A DNA stretch of 56,168 nucleotides from an uncultured Bacteroidales bacterium (GTDB lineage Bacteria > Bacteroidota > Bacteroidia > Bacteroidales > Muribaculaceae), in contig CADADP010000011.1 of assembly GCA_902786725.1 (NCBI GenBank), positions 1 to 56,168 on the forward strand, given 5' to 3'. Positions 37,444 to 47,353 of the stretch are shown here, one piece after another. Positions within the stretch are counted from its first letter, which is position 1, and every line of letters begins with the position of its first letter. The notes beneath the pieces were generated by a model, which was not told the DNA's origin, did not search any database, and saw nothing but the letters and a program-made list of their open reading frames with translations. A program made the position numbers and the translations under genes.

Positions 37444-39864
37444 ATGGCAGAAGAAAAAGCAAAAAAGGCTAAGAAAAGCAGTAGTTCCGGCATTTCAATA
37501 AAAGGTTACGCTCTGGCTTGCGCCAGAAACTGGTACTGGTTCGTAATCAGCATAATCATTTGCACTTGTTTGGCATTCCTCTACGCCAAGTCACAGCCGC
37601 AACTCTACAAGTCGTCGGCACTGATTCTTGTCTCCACAGGCGACAATGGCACAGCCGGTAGCCAGTCGCAAGTCTTTAGCGACCTGGGCATGAGAACCGG
37701 AGTTCACGACATCCCCAACGAAATCTACAAAATACGCTCTTCCAAGCTAATGGGAGAAGTAATTAAGCGGCTGGGGCTCAACGTTCAGTACTACGGGCAC
37801 GTGTTCTTGCGCGACGTTAACATCTACAAGAGCACACCGGTGCAAGTGACTCCGCTAAAAGAGATTGAATCGAACTACACGGTGCTCGTTGAGCCTCTCG
37901 GCGGCGAAGACTTCAAGTTTAAAATCGAAGGCGAAAACAAGTGGCACAAGGCCAAGTTCGGCAACAAATACAACACTTCGATGGGCCCCTTGGCCATCAC
38001 TAAAACCAAAATCTATTCCGACGAAGACTACAAGGGCTACCGCGTGATTGTGCGAGTCTTTAACACACAGTCGCTCGCTAAAAGTTACGTTGGCAACCTC
38101 ACAGCCACTAATGCCGACCGTGGCAGCGACGTGCTCCAGCTCACTCTCACAAGCGAGAACTTTGAATTGAGCAAAGACATCCTCAACGCACTCATCATCG
38201 CTTACAATCAAGATGCCATCAACGACAAGAACAGTGTGGCGCGTAGCACCGAGGCATTTATCGTGGACCGCATCGATGCCCTTGCCAACGACCTTAGCAA
38301 GGTGGACACTCAAATCGCCGGCATTAAGGTGGCCAGCAGTAGCGCCAACATGTATGCCGACGCTTCAAGCGGCATTAAGTACGAAGAAAACGTGGCCGAC
38401 GTGGAAATGCAGCTAAGTCTGGCCGGATATATTCGCGACTACATAGCCAATATGACCGGCAACGAACTTATCCCCAGCAACACCGGCATAACCAACACCG
38501 GTATCGAGTCCGACATCACCAAGTATAACGAGGCGATGCTTCGCTACCAGACTATTGCCACGGCATCCAGCAAGGAAAACCCGGTGATGATTGAGCTAAA
38601 CGCCACCCTCACTTCAATGAAGGGCAACATTATGCGCACGCTCAACAACTACATCAACTCGTTGCGCATCAAGCACGCTCAGGCACGCTCACAAGAGCGA
38701 ATCGCCAGCTCTAACATCGCCACAGTACCCACACAGGAGAAGGCTATCACCGAGGTTACACGTCAGCAGAAAATCAAGGAGCAACTCTACCTATACCTGC
38801 TCAACAAGCGCGAAGAAAACGCATTGCAGCTGGCTATCACCGAGCCTAACGCTAAAGTGGTGGAAAACGCCGCAGGCAGCAGCGCGGCTTTCGCTCCGGC
38901 TCAGTCCAACATAATTTCGGCAGGCTTCCTGCTAGGTCTCTTGCTCCCGGCCGTAATCATCTATCTCATCTTCTGGTTCTACTCTATGGACACCATGATT
39001 CATTCGCGCAAGGACATTGAGGACAACTGCACGATTCCTATCGTGGGCGAAATTCCAGAGAAACGCGCCGACCAACTCGACAAGGAAATCATCGTCTCCG
39101 AAACCGGGCGTGATCGCATATCAGAATCGTTCCGCATATTGCGCAGTAACCTCGACTACATGATTACACCCGACAAATTCACCGACGGAACCGTGATTCA
39201 ACTCACCTCCACAATGTCGGGCGAAGGAAAATCGTTCGTCGCCGTTAACTTGGCCCTCTCATGCGCGCACATAGGCAAAAAGGTGATTGCCATCGACGTT
39301 GACTTGCGTAAAGGCAACTTCTCACAGTATGTGGGCATCTCCAAGAACGGCGTGGGCCTTAGCGCATATCTCTCGGGCAAAGTCAATGATATTCACGATG
39401 TTATTAACAAGGGAATTCTGCACGAGAACTTGGACCTCATCGGCGTGGGTGCTATTCCACCCAATCCCACCAATCTGCTCATGAGCGACCGGTTCAAAAC
39501 CATGATTGAAGTGCTCAAGAAAGAATACGACTACATATTGCTCGACACTGTGCCATTCGGTATCATAGCCGACGCATCGTTAATCAACCGCCACTCGCAA
39601 CTCACTATCTACATCATGCGCGACGGCAAGATTGACAAGCGATACCTCGAGGACCTGCAGAAGATGTATGATTCCAACAAAATCAAGGAACTCACCATCT
39701 TGCTCAACGACATTAAGGTCAACTCCAAGCGTTACGGCTACGGCTACGGATATAGCTACGGCAATGGTTACGGTTACGGATATGGCTACGGAGAAGACGA
39801 AGAGTCACATCACAAGGACAACGCACTTGTGAAGAAGCTTAAGAAGTTCTTCAACCGAGTCTAA
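37444..39864 (+). CDS. Wzc-like polysaccharide co-polymerase with BY-kinase domain
   Basis: This 806-residue inner-membrane protein combines a Wzz-type chain-length domain (TM1 about 32-50, periplasmic part, TM2 about 491-513) with a cytoplasmic bacterial tyrosine kinase: Walker A SGEGKS (592-597), Walker A' VIAIDVDLRKGNF (about 614-626) and Walker B YILLDTVP (about 698-705). Residues 763-783 are an alternating Tyr/Gly tail with about ten tyrosines, the autophosphorylation cluster that controls such proteins. It would control length and export of capsule or exopolysaccharide. The rest of an export locus is not present nearby; only ugd follows. Confidence 0.93.
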   Translation: MAEEKAKKAKKSSSSGISIKGYALACARNWYWFVISIIICTCLAFLYAKSQPQLYKSSALILVSTGDNGTAGSQSQVFSDLGMRTGVHDIPNEIYKIRSSKLMGEVIKRLGLNVQYYGHVFLRDVNIYKSTPVQVTPLKEIESNYTVLVEPLGGEDFKFKIEGENKWHKAKFGNKYNTSMGPLAITKTKIYSDEDYKGYRVIVRVFNTQSLAKSYVGNLTATNADRGSDVLQLTLTSENFELSKDILNALIIAYNQDAINDKNSVARSTEAFIVDRIDALANDLSKVDTQIAGIKVASSSANMYADASSGIKYEENVADVEMQLSLAGYIRDYIANMTGNELIPSNTGITNTGIESDITKYNEAMLRYQTIATASSKENPVMIELNATLTSMKGNIMRTLNNYINSLRIKHAQARSQERIASSNIATVPTQEKAITEVTRQQKIKEQLYLYLLNKREENALQLAITEPNAKVVENAAGSSAAFAPAQSNIISAGFLLGLLLPAVIIYLIFWFYSMDTMIHSRKDIEDNCTIPIVGEIPEKRADQLDKEIIVSETGRDRISESFRILRSNLDYMITPDKFTDGTVIQLTSTMSGEGKSFVAVNLALSCAHIGKKVIAIDVDLRKGNFSQYVGISKNGVGLSAYLSGKVNDIHDVINKGILHENLDLIGVGAIPPNPTNLLMSDRFKTMIEVLKKEYDYILLDTVPFGIIADASLINRHSQLTIYIMRDGKIDKRYLEDLQKMYDSNKIKELTILLNDIKVNSKRYGYGYGYSYGNGYGYGYGYGEDEESHHKDNALVKKLKKFFNRV

Positions 39865-39908
39865 ACCCCTCATTTATCGTCACGTATCAAATCGTATAGT
39901 TTGTCCTC

Positions 39909-41252
39909 ATGAAAATAGCTGTAGTTGGAACCGGATACGTAGGCCTTGTCACCGGCACATGCTTTGCCGAGACCGGCATCGACGTTACTTGCATCGACAT
40001 CGACGAGCGTAAAATCACACAACTCCGGCAGGGCATTATCCCGATTTACGAGCCCGGACTGGAAGAAATGGTGAAACGGAACGTAAAAAATCAGCGTCTT
40101 CACTTCACTACCAGCCTTGAATCGGTTATCAATGATGTGGAAATCATATTCTCGGCCGTAGGCACACCGCCCGACGAGGATGGCAGTGCCGACCTACGCT
40201 ACGTGCTCGACGTGGCACGAACCATCGGGCAAAATATCACCAAATACACACTTGTGGTAACCAAAAGCACCGTTCCTGTAGGCACCGCCGACAAGGTGCG
40301 CGACACCATCAAAACCGAACTCGGAAAACGCGGTCTCGACATAGAATTCGATGTGGCCTCCAACCCCGAATTTCTCAAGGAAGGCGCGGCGCTCAAGGAC
40401 TTTATGAGCCCCGACAGAGTTGTAGTGGGCGTGGACTCCCCGCGAGCCAAGTCTCTTATGGAGCGCTTATACAAGCCATTCATGCTCAATAGCTTCCGCG
40501 TAATTTTTATGGACATTCCGTCGGCAGAGATGACCAAGTATGCCGCTAATGCCATGCTGGCGACTCGCATCAGTTTCATGAACGACATTGCCAACCTCTG
40601 CGAGCGCGTGGGCGCCGATGTGATGAAAGTCAGAGCCGGAATCACATCCGATTCGCGAATCGGTTCCAAATTCATGTACCCGGGGTGCGGATATGGCGGT
40701 TCCTGCTTTCCCAAAGACGTCAAGGCTTTAATTCACACCGGGATAGAGCACGGCTACCACATGCGAGTGGTGGAGGCAGTGGAGGCGGTGAATGAAAATC
40801 AGAAACTGGTTCTGTTCACCAAACTTGCCGCATGCTTTGGCTCTGAGCAAAACTTGCGAGGGAAAAGGATTGCCCTGTGGGGCCTATCGTTTAAGCCAGA
40901 GACCGACGATATGCGCGAAGCACCGGCCCTTGTGCTCATCCACCAGCTTCTCGAAGCCGGCTGCACGCTAAGTCTGTACGACCCCATAGCCATTAACGAG
41001 GCGAAGCGGCGCTTGGGCCATGACAGTGCTATAACTTTCGCGCCCGACATGTATTCAGCACTTCACGATGCCGACGCGCTGGTGGTAGTAACCGAATGGA
41101 AAGAGTTTCGCGTGCCCAACTGGAACTTGGTGGCCAGTCACCTGCGTGGCAACATCGTTGTTGACGGTCGCAACATCTATGACCACCGCGAGCTCAATGC
41201 CGCCGGCCTCTGCTATCACTCCATAGGCCGCACACCGCAGTTACCGCAGTAA
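39909..41252 (+). CDS. ugd: UDP-glucose 6-dehydrogenase
   Basis: Ugd oxidises UDP-glucose to UDP-glucuronate with two NAD, feeding capsule and exopolysaccharide synthesis in the cytoplasm. The 447 residues include an N-terminal Rossmann GTGYVG (7-12), the central dimerisation helix and the catalytic Cys266 in GGSCFPKD. It starts 44 bp after the kinase gene on the same strand, and BY-kinases are known to phosphorylate and activate Ugd in other bacteria, which makes the pairing meaningful. Confidence 0.96.
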   Translation: MKIAVVGTGYVGLVTGTCFAETGIDVTCIDIDERKITQLRQGIIPIYEPGLEEMVKRNVKNQRLHFTTSLESVINDVEIIFSAVGTPPDEDGSADLRYVLDVARTIGQNITKYTLVVTKSTVPVGTADKVRDTIKTELGKRGLDIEFDVASNPEFLKEGAALKDFMSPDRVVVGVDSPRAKSLMERLYKPFMLNSFRVIFMDIPSAEMTKYAANAMLATRISFMNDIANLCERVGADVMKVRAGITSDSRIGSKFMYPGCGYGGSCFPKDVKALIHTGIEHGYHMRVVEAVEAVNENQKLVLFTKLAACFGSEQNLRGKRIALWGLSFKPETDDMREAPALVLIHQLLEAGCTLSLYDPIAINEAKRRLGHDSAITFAPDMYSALHDADALVVVTEWKEFRVPNWNLVASHLRGNIVVDGRNIYDHRELNAAGLCYHSIGRTPQLPQ

Positions 41253-41312
41253 CTTCCATTCACACTCCAACCATAGCCGGACTATACTGCATATAGCCCC
41301 TCCCCAGTTCTA

Positions 41313-42974
41313 TTACTCGCCTACTGGCTGTTTAGTGGCCTGTGCGCGGAACTGAGTAGGTGTGAGGTTATAGAGACGTTTGAAGGCCCGAGTGAACGTG
41401 GTGGCATCTTCAAATCCACACATGTAGGCCACTTGTTGGACCGAAAGCTGTCGGTCACCGCTCAGCATTTCACGGGCCGCATTCAGCCTGATACTGAGCG
41501 CATAGTGCTGCGTTGTGACACCGGTGAGCCGCTTCACTCGCCGGTTGAGTTGTCCAGCCGTGAGACACATCTCTTCCGCTATTGTTTCCACAGTGGGTCC
41601 GCCGCCGTTCATCTTTGTGAGAACCACATCGCGGATACGCTCCAGCAGGTTGCGGTCTTCATCGCTTATTTGAATCGTCGGTGCATCTTCCGGTTGCCGT
41701 CGGTCCCCGTTTTGTTTCATCTGCTCTATAAGGCTGAGCAGGTGTTTCTCTTTTTTACGCGCAAGTCGGCGCATAAGCCACCACACAAGACATGCTATCA
41801 CTATGGCCAGCACACCCCCCACCCCAATGGCTATCCACGTGCGGCGACGCTGACGCTCATTCTCGTTCTGCAACTCATCAATGCCGAACTCCGCGTTGTA
41901 TCGGGCCAAACTCTCGGCCGATGCCGTACTATAGAGAGAGTCCTTAAGCAGGTCAAATCGGTCAAGTTCCAACTTGGCGCTGTCGGGGTGAGAGTGCCAC
42001 AGGCTTTCATAAAGGCCTCGTCTCGAATGCATCTCGTTAGCAAGGTCTCCCAGTTCGCTAAATATGGTTGCTCCCCGGCGGTAGTATGCCACCGCCTCGC
42101 TCTCACGGCCTTGTGCGAGCAATGCCTTCCCCATTTTGTTGCACGCGATGCCCAGCGAAGTCTTATCGGGCGATTTGCTGAGTTCCGGAATCACACTGCT
42201 AAGTATTTGCTCAGCATCGGCATATCGTTCAAGCCCTATCAGCACCGAAGCTTTCTGAGTGAGCCTAACCTGTAATTTATCAAGACGTCCAAGCTGCCGC
42301 TCTATGCCGCAAGCCACGTCGATGTGCTTTAGTGCCTCACGGTCATTGACCATTTGATGATACACTTCCGAGGCCATTCCATGAAGCACCGCTTTGCGAG
42401 CCGGATTGTGGGCCTTGTCGGCCATATCCAATCCTTTGAGAATATACTTTTCAGCTTCCCGCGGACGATTGGCACCTATGTAGATTCCGGCCAGAGTGTT
42501 AAGTGAACTGCTCATCAGGTCGGGGTCACCTGTTTGCTCGTCCAGTTTGTAGCACTGCTTGGCATAGTGCGCGGCATTCTCGTAATCTGAGGTGCGATAA
42601 CAGCACAGCGAGAGCAGGCTCAAGCAGTTAGCCTCGTAATCGCCACCTTTAGCTATTGGTAGCGCTTGTGAAGCCAACTTGCGTGCCTGCACATAATCCT
42701 GATAAGCATAGAAGTATTCGGCCATCCAGTACCACACCTTCATATTGAGCGTGTCGCGGCTTAGGTCGGGGCTGAATTTCACCGGTTCATCTGTTATTTT
42801 ACCCTCGGCAAGCAAGCGCATTACGTTATTTGCCGCGGCAACACGCTCATCGCCACTCGAAGCCTCCATTTGCCGGTAGGCTTCCTCTACGGGCGACAAC
42901 GGGGCGGCCACACACTCGATTGCTTGCGGCAGTTGCGCGGCTAACAGTACTAAAAACGCTACGATAAGTCTCAT
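41313..42974 (-). CDS. TPR sensor with membrane anchor and AraC-type DNA-binding domain
   Basis: This is a one-protein regulator of 553 residues: signal or anchor segment (1-18), an N-terminal periplasmic TPR-type region (about 30-360), a transmembrane segment (about 377-399), a short linker and a cytoplasmic AraC-family HTH pair (about 455-545, with VAYMCGFEDATTFTRAFKR). This architecture is found in Bacteroidetes regulators related to hybrid two-component systems. The ATG at 42974 is preferred over 42980 because MRLIVAFLVLL gives a clean N-terminus. It is downstream of the DUF389 gene by 21 bp and probably in one operon. Its signal and targets are unknown. Confidence 0.9.
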   Translation of the reverse strand: MRLIVAFLVLLAAQLPQAIECVAAPLSPVEEAYRQMEASSGDERVAAANNVMRLLAEGKITDEPVKFSPDLSRDTLNMKVWYWMAEYFYAYQDYVQARKLASQALPIAKGGDYEANCLSLLSLCCYRTSDYENAAHYAKQCYKLDEQTGDPDLMSSSLNTLAGIYIGANRPREAEKYILKGLDMADKAHNPARKAVLHGMASEVYHQMVNDREALKHIDVACGIERQLGRLDKLQVRLTQKASVLIGLERYADAEQILSSVIPELSKSPDKTSLGIACNKMGKALLAQGRESEAVAYYRRGATIFSELGDLANEMHSRRGLYESLWHSHPDSAKLELDRFDLLKDSLYSTASAESLARYNAEFGIDELQNENERQRRRTWIAIGVGGVLAIVIACLVWWLMRRLARKKEKHLLSLIEQMKQNGDRRQPEDAPTIQISDEDRNLLERIRDVVLTKMNGGGPTVETIAEEMCLTAGQLNRRVKRLTGVTTQHYALSIRLNAAREMLSGDRQLSVQQVAYMCGFEDATTFTRAFKRLYNLTPTQFRAQATKQPVGE

Positions 42975-43001
42975 CGGCAAGTAAGATTTATTTTTGGCTT
43001 A

Positions 43002-44348
43002 TTATTTCTGGCTTATTACTATCTGCAGGCTATCCACTTGGCACCGGGTTTTTAACCATTCGGCGAGTCTGGCGCCATCGTGCTGCGACAGAGGCTGAGC
43101 GCAAGAGACAAGTGCCACAATGACCGGGCGCGACACTACACTGTCGCCAATAGTGGCCTGCGTCATGGGCATAATGCCCACACTGCTAACCGAGGGGAAC
43201 AACGTGTGTACCTCAGCAGCCACCCGGCCAGTGAGCGAGCGATACTTTTCGTAATTATCCACCGTGGACTGCAAAGCACTGTTGCGGGCTGTTAGCTCCA
43301 GCACCTGCTTTCGCGAGGCTTCGCCGGTGGTCACCATCACATCCAGTTTCCGGCTCATAACAAGCAGACTATCGCTTTGTGAACCTTGAATCACTTTAAG
43401 CCGATAATTGTCTAATCCGTAGAATGACATGCGCTTCCTTGCGTCGTTGCGCATTTCACGCGAGATTTCCTTTCCCACCGCAACCACGCGCAGCTCATGG
43501 TCTCCTGTGATGTCGCTCGATAAAATCTGCGTTCCACTCTGGCGCAATTCAGTGGTCACAAATCGCTTCACATTGTTCTGTATCACACTTTTGTGCACTA
43601 TCAAAATTGTTAAATAGACCGCCGGAATGATTGTAGCCACTATTATGGCGCTGATAATGCGGCTTGCCCGCCGCGACTTAGCGCGCGAAGTCTCCTCGAT
43701 TTTGCTGAATTTCAGCATCCTCACGCCCACATAGGTCGCCAAAGCGATGAAGACGGTGTTGATGAAGAAAAGATAGAACGCACCGCCAAAGTAGAGCCAT
43801 TGTCCCTTAGCAAGTCCGTAGCCGGCTGTACACAGAGGCGGCATCAGGGCAGTGGCGATGGCCACACCGGGTATCACGTTTCCTTTGCCACGGGTGCATA
43901 TAGCCAGGATGCCGGCCGCACCGCCAAAGAATGCGATAAGCACATCGTAGAGCGACGGAGAGGTCCGCGCCAGTAATTCCGACTGGGCTTCGCCAAGCGG
44001 TGAAATCAGGAAGAACACTGTGGCCGTGAGCACACTGATGAGCGTGGCCACAGCATAATTCTTCAGCGACCTCCTCAGCAAACCCAAATCGTTGATACCA
44101 ATGGCAAGCCCCATACCTATGATTGGCCCCATAAGCGGCGAAATAAGCATTGCACCGATGATTACCGCGGTGGAGTTCACGTTAAGTCCCAGCGAAGCGA
44201 TGAGAATTGCCAGCATCAGCACCCACAAAGTGGCACCGCGAAACGACACGCCACTGCTTATCAGCTCTATGGTCTGCCGCTCGTTTTCCTTATCGGGCGC
44301 GAGGTTAAAGTATTCCTGCGCACGCTTGAGTAAGTCAGTGAAATTCAT
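43002..44348 (-). CDS. DUF389 membrane protein
   Basis: This 448-residue inner-membrane protein has at least five transmembrane segments within about 38-260. DUF389 features are the VLMLAILIASLGL opening, GAMLISPLMGPIIG (about 66-79) and ATALMPPLCTAGYG (about 165-178). A soluble C-terminal domain with a coiled coil (about 330-370) follows. The function of the family is unknown. It shares an operon with a TPR-AraC regulator. Confidence 0.93.
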   Translation of the reverse strand: MNFTDLLKRAQEYFNLAPDKENERQTIELISSGVSFRGATLWVLMLAILIASLGLNVNSTAVIIGAMLISPLMGPIIGMGLAIGINDLGLLRRSLKNYAVATLISVLTATVFFLISPLGEAQSELLARTSPSLYDVLIAFFGGAAGILAICTRGKGNVIPGVAIATALMPPLCTAGYGLAKGQWLYFGGAFYLFFINTVFIALATYVGVRMLKFSKIEETSRAKSRRASRIISAIIVATIIPAVYLTILIVHKSVIQNNVKRFVTTELRQSGTQILSSDITGDHELRVVAVGKEISREMRNDARKRMSFYGLDNYRLKVIQGSQSDSLLVMSRKLDVMVTTGEASRKQVLELTARNSALQSTVDNYEKYRSLTGRVAAEVHTLFPSVSSVGIMPMTQATIGDSVVSRPVIVALVSCAQPLSQHDGARLAEWLKTRCQVDSLQIVISQK

Positions 44349-44370
44349 GTGAAATATCGTTTCTTTTAAG

Positions 44371-44430
44371 CAAAGATATATCTTTTTTGCCTTTTAGATG
44401 TAGAAAATATAAAAAAACTGCGTAAATTTG
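44371..44430. promoter_or_regulatory. Divergent promoters for the DUF389 gene and speA
   Basis: Minus strand: -7 TATCTTTG (complement of 44371-44378), 23 bp before the DUF389 start. Plus strand: -7 TAAATTTG (44423-44430) leading to speA, with a 5' untranslated region of about 120 bases. Neither has a clear TTTG at -33. Confidence 0.6.
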
Positions 44431-44558
44431 CATTTCAGCATGCGCACGCACTTGCCAACGCGTGACGAATATGGTGCGGTTGCCTGTATATTTATTATCC
44501 CGCAAGTGGGGTTAAGGTTTTATTTATAAACAGAAGACTAATTGAGATGAGATCGGTG

Positions 44559-46493
44559 ATGAACAAGTGGCGAGTGGAAGACAGTTCGGAATTATACAAC
44601 ATTAAGGGCTGGGGGCACAAGTACTTCTCTGTCAACGAGAAAGGGCACATGGTGGTAACACCGCGGCAGTCGTGTGTGCCGGTTGACCTGGTTGAGGTTA
44701 TGGACGAATTGCGCGCGCGCAACATCACCGCGCCCACACTACTCCGATTCCCCGACATCTTGGACAACCGAATCGAGAAGATTGCCAGTTGCTTCAAGAA
44801 AGCCGCTAAGGAATATGAATACAAGGCTCAGAACTTTATCATCTACCCCATAAAGGTGAATCAAATGCGCCAAGTGGTGGAGGAGATTGTGAGCCACGGG
44901 AAGAAATTCAACATTGGTCTGGAAGCCGGTTCCAAGCCCGAATTGCATGCCGTGCTGGCCATTAACATGGCCGACGTCAGCGAGAACTCGCTCATCATCT
45001 GCAACGGATACAAAGACGAGAGTTACGTGGAACTGGCCCTGCTGGCGCAGAAGATGGGACGGCGCATCTTCCTGGTGGTGGAGAAGCTCAACGAGCTTCA
45101 GCTTATCGCCGACGTGGCTAAGCGAATAGGGATACGCCCCAATCTGGGAATGCGCATAAAACTATCCAGCAGCGGTAGCGGAAAGTGGGAAGAAAGTGGC
45201 GGCGACAGCAGCAAATTCGGACTTAACACAAGCGAACTCTTCACCGCGCTCGACTTCCTCAAGGAGCATAACATGGTGGACTGCCTGAACCTGATTCACT
45301 TCCACATCGGTAGTCAAATCACCAAAATACGTCGCATAAAGAACGCCTTGCGCGAAGCTTCGCAATTCTACGTGCAACTAACCAAACTGGGCTTCAACAT
45401 TGAGTTTCTCGATATTGGTGGCGGACTGGGCGTGGATTACGACGGCACACGCAACAGCGCCAGCGAGAGTAGCATGAACTACTCGATTCAAGAATACGTG
45501 AACGACGCCGTTTACTCTTTTGTGGATGTTTGCGAAAAGAACGGTCTGCCCCACCCCAACATAATCACCGAGTCGGGCCGATCGCTCACCGCGCACCACT
45601 CGGTGCTGGTGATGGAAGTGCTGGAGACCGCTTGCCTGCCCATGTGGCTCGATGGTCAAGACGAGGTCAAAGAAGAAGACGACGAGCTGGTGAAGGACAT
45701 GTATGAAATCTGGGACAAGATTAATATGGCGCGGCTACTCGAAGACTGGCACGATGCCATGCAGATTCGCGAGGAAGCCCTGGACCGGTTTAGCCTGGGA
45801 ATGATAGACCTGCGAGCACGTGCTCTGGTAGAGAAGCTTTTCTGGAGCGTGGCGCGCGAAGTGAACATGATAGTTAACGACATGAAGCATGCGCCCGAAG
45901 AACTGCGAAGCGTAGCCAAAATGTTGCCCGAGAAATACTTCTGCAACTTCTCGCTCTTCCAGTCGCTACCCGACTCTTGGGGCATCGACCAGGTGTTTCC
46001 TGTGGTGCCTCTTTCGAGGCTTAACGAGCGCCCCGACCGCATGGCCACCATTCAAGACATAACTTGCGACAGCGATGGCAAGATAGCCAATTTCATATCA
46101 CCGCAAGGCATCTCACATGCTCTGCCGGTCCACAAACTCAAGGAAGGTGAGCACTATTATCTGGGTGTGTTCCTTGTGGGAGCCTATCAGGAGATTTTGG
46201 GCGATATGCACAACTTGTTCGGCGACACCAACGCCGTGCACATCGACGTGTATAAAGACCATTACGAGATAGACCAAGTCATCGACGGCGAGACTGTGGC
46301 CGAGGTGCTCGATTACGTGCAGTTCAGTCCCAAAGAACTGGTTCGCAACGTGGAGTCGTGGGTGAGCGAGTCGATTCGCTCAGGTAAAATCACCTCTGAG
46401 GAAGGTAACGAGTTTGTGCGTAACTATCGGTCCGGCCTCTATGGCTACACCTATCTGGAGAAAGGCAAAACCGCATCGCCACAACAAGGGTAG
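44559..46493 (+). CDS. speA: Biosynthetic arginine decarboxylase
   Basis: SpeA is a PLP enzyme that converts arginine to agmatine, the first step of agmatine-route polyamine synthesis. The 644 residues are typical: the N-terminal PLP-binding barrel with Lys99 in IYPIKVNQ, LIHFHIGSQ near 246-254, a GGGLGVDYDG loop near 289-298 and a C-terminal beta domain. The start at 44559 (MNKWRVEDSSELYN) matches the family start; an upstream ATG at 44547 is less likely. It is cytoplasmic. Confidence 0.97.
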   Translation: MNKWRVEDSSELYNIKGWGHKYFSVNEKGHMVVTPRQSCVPVDLVEVMDELRARNITAPTLLRFPDILDNRIEKIASCFKKAAKEYEYKAQNFIIYPIKVNQMRQVVEEIVSHGKKFNIGLEAGSKPELHAVLAINMADVSENSLIICNGYKDESYVELALLAQKMGRRIFLVVEKLNELQLIADVAKRIGIRPNLGMRIKLSSSGSGKWEESGGDSSKFGLNTSELFTALDFLKEHNMVDCLNLIHFHIGSQITKIRRIKNALREASQFYVQLTKLGFNIEFLDIGGGLGVDYDGTRNSASESSMNYSIQEYVNDAVYSFVDVCEKNGLPHPNIITESGRSLTAHHSVLVMEVLETACLPMWLDGQDEVKEEDDELVKDMYEIWDKINMARLLEDWHDAMQIREEALDRFSLGMIDLRARALVEKLFWSVAREVNMIVNDMKHAPEELRSVAKMLPEKYFCNFSLFQSLPDSWGIDQVFPVVPLSRLNERPDRMATIQDITCDSDGKIANFISPQGISHALPVHKLKEGEHYYLGVFLVGAYQEILGDMHNLFGDTNAVHIDVYKDHYEIDQVIDGETVAEVLDYVQFSPKELVRNVESWVSESIRSGKITSEEGNEFVRNYRSGLYGYTYLEKGKTASPQQG

Positions 46494-46547
46494 CCATTGT
46501 TGTTGGCCTCATTCATAACCACTATAAGAACGAAAAAGTAACCGGCA

Positions 46548-47291
46548 ATGCGATATTTCATGCGACTGGCCTACAGAGGCGCCAACTACCACGGCTGGCA
46601 GGTGCAGCCCAACGGCATCACGGTTCAAGAGGCCGTGGAGCGGGCATTACGCATCGTCATGGGACATGACACGCCCGTCACAGGCGCAGGGCGCACCGAC
46701 ACCGGTGTGAACGCGGCCATGATGGTGGCGCACTTCGACGTGGAGCATGAGATTACCGACACCGGCACACTAATCAGGAGCCTCAACGGGCTGCTGGGGC
46801 GCGACGTGGCCATCTACAGCGTGTTTCCCGTTGCAAGCGATGCTCACGCCCGCTTCGATGCCACAAAGCGCACCTACAAGTATTTCACCCACTCGGTGAA
46901 GTCACCGTTTCTCTACCCTCTCAGTTGGCAGTATCACGGCACACTCGACTTCGACAAGATGAATCGCGCTGCCTCCCGGTTGCCCGGCTACACCGACTTC
47001 ACTTCATTCTCAAAACTGCACACCGATGTGGCAACCAATAATTGCAAGGTCTCCGAGGCTTACTGGGAGCCACAAGGCGAACAGATGGTGTTCACCATCT
47101 GTGCCGACCGCTTTCTGCGCAACATGGTGCGCGCCGTGGTGGGAACACTGGTGGATGTGGGGCGCGGCAAAATCAGCGAGGATGATTTTTGCCGCATCAT
47201 TGAGCGCAAAGACCGATGTGCGGCCGGAGCATCAATGCCCGGTAACGCGCTGTTTCTGTGGCGCATTGAGTATCCGTTTGAAATCATGTAA
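46548..47291 (+). CDS. truA: tRNA pseudouridine(38-40) synthase
   Basis: TruA isomerises uridines 38-40 in the anticodon arm of tRNAs. The 247 residues are of standard length, with GAGRTDTGVNA (46-56) carrying the catalytic Asp51. It starts 55 bp after speA on the same strand; no promoter is visible, so co-transcription with speA is likely. Confidence 0.97.
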   Translation: MRYFMRLAYRGANYHGWQVQPNGITVQEAVERALRIVMGHDTPVTGAGRTDTGVNAAMMVAHFDVEHEITDTGTLIRSLNGLLGRDVAIYSVFPVASDAHARFDATKRTYKYFTHSVKSPFLYPLSWQYHGTLDFDKMNRAASRLPGYTDFTSFSKLHTDVATNNCKVSEAYWEPQGEQMVFTICADRFLRNMVRAVVGTLVDVGRGKISEDDFCRIIERKDRCAAGASMPGNALFLWRIEYPFEIM

Positions 47292-47353
47292 CCACCCGAA
47301 GAATTATAGTATAATTTATTCCTAAACAACTCATAATCAAAACAAAAACAATC

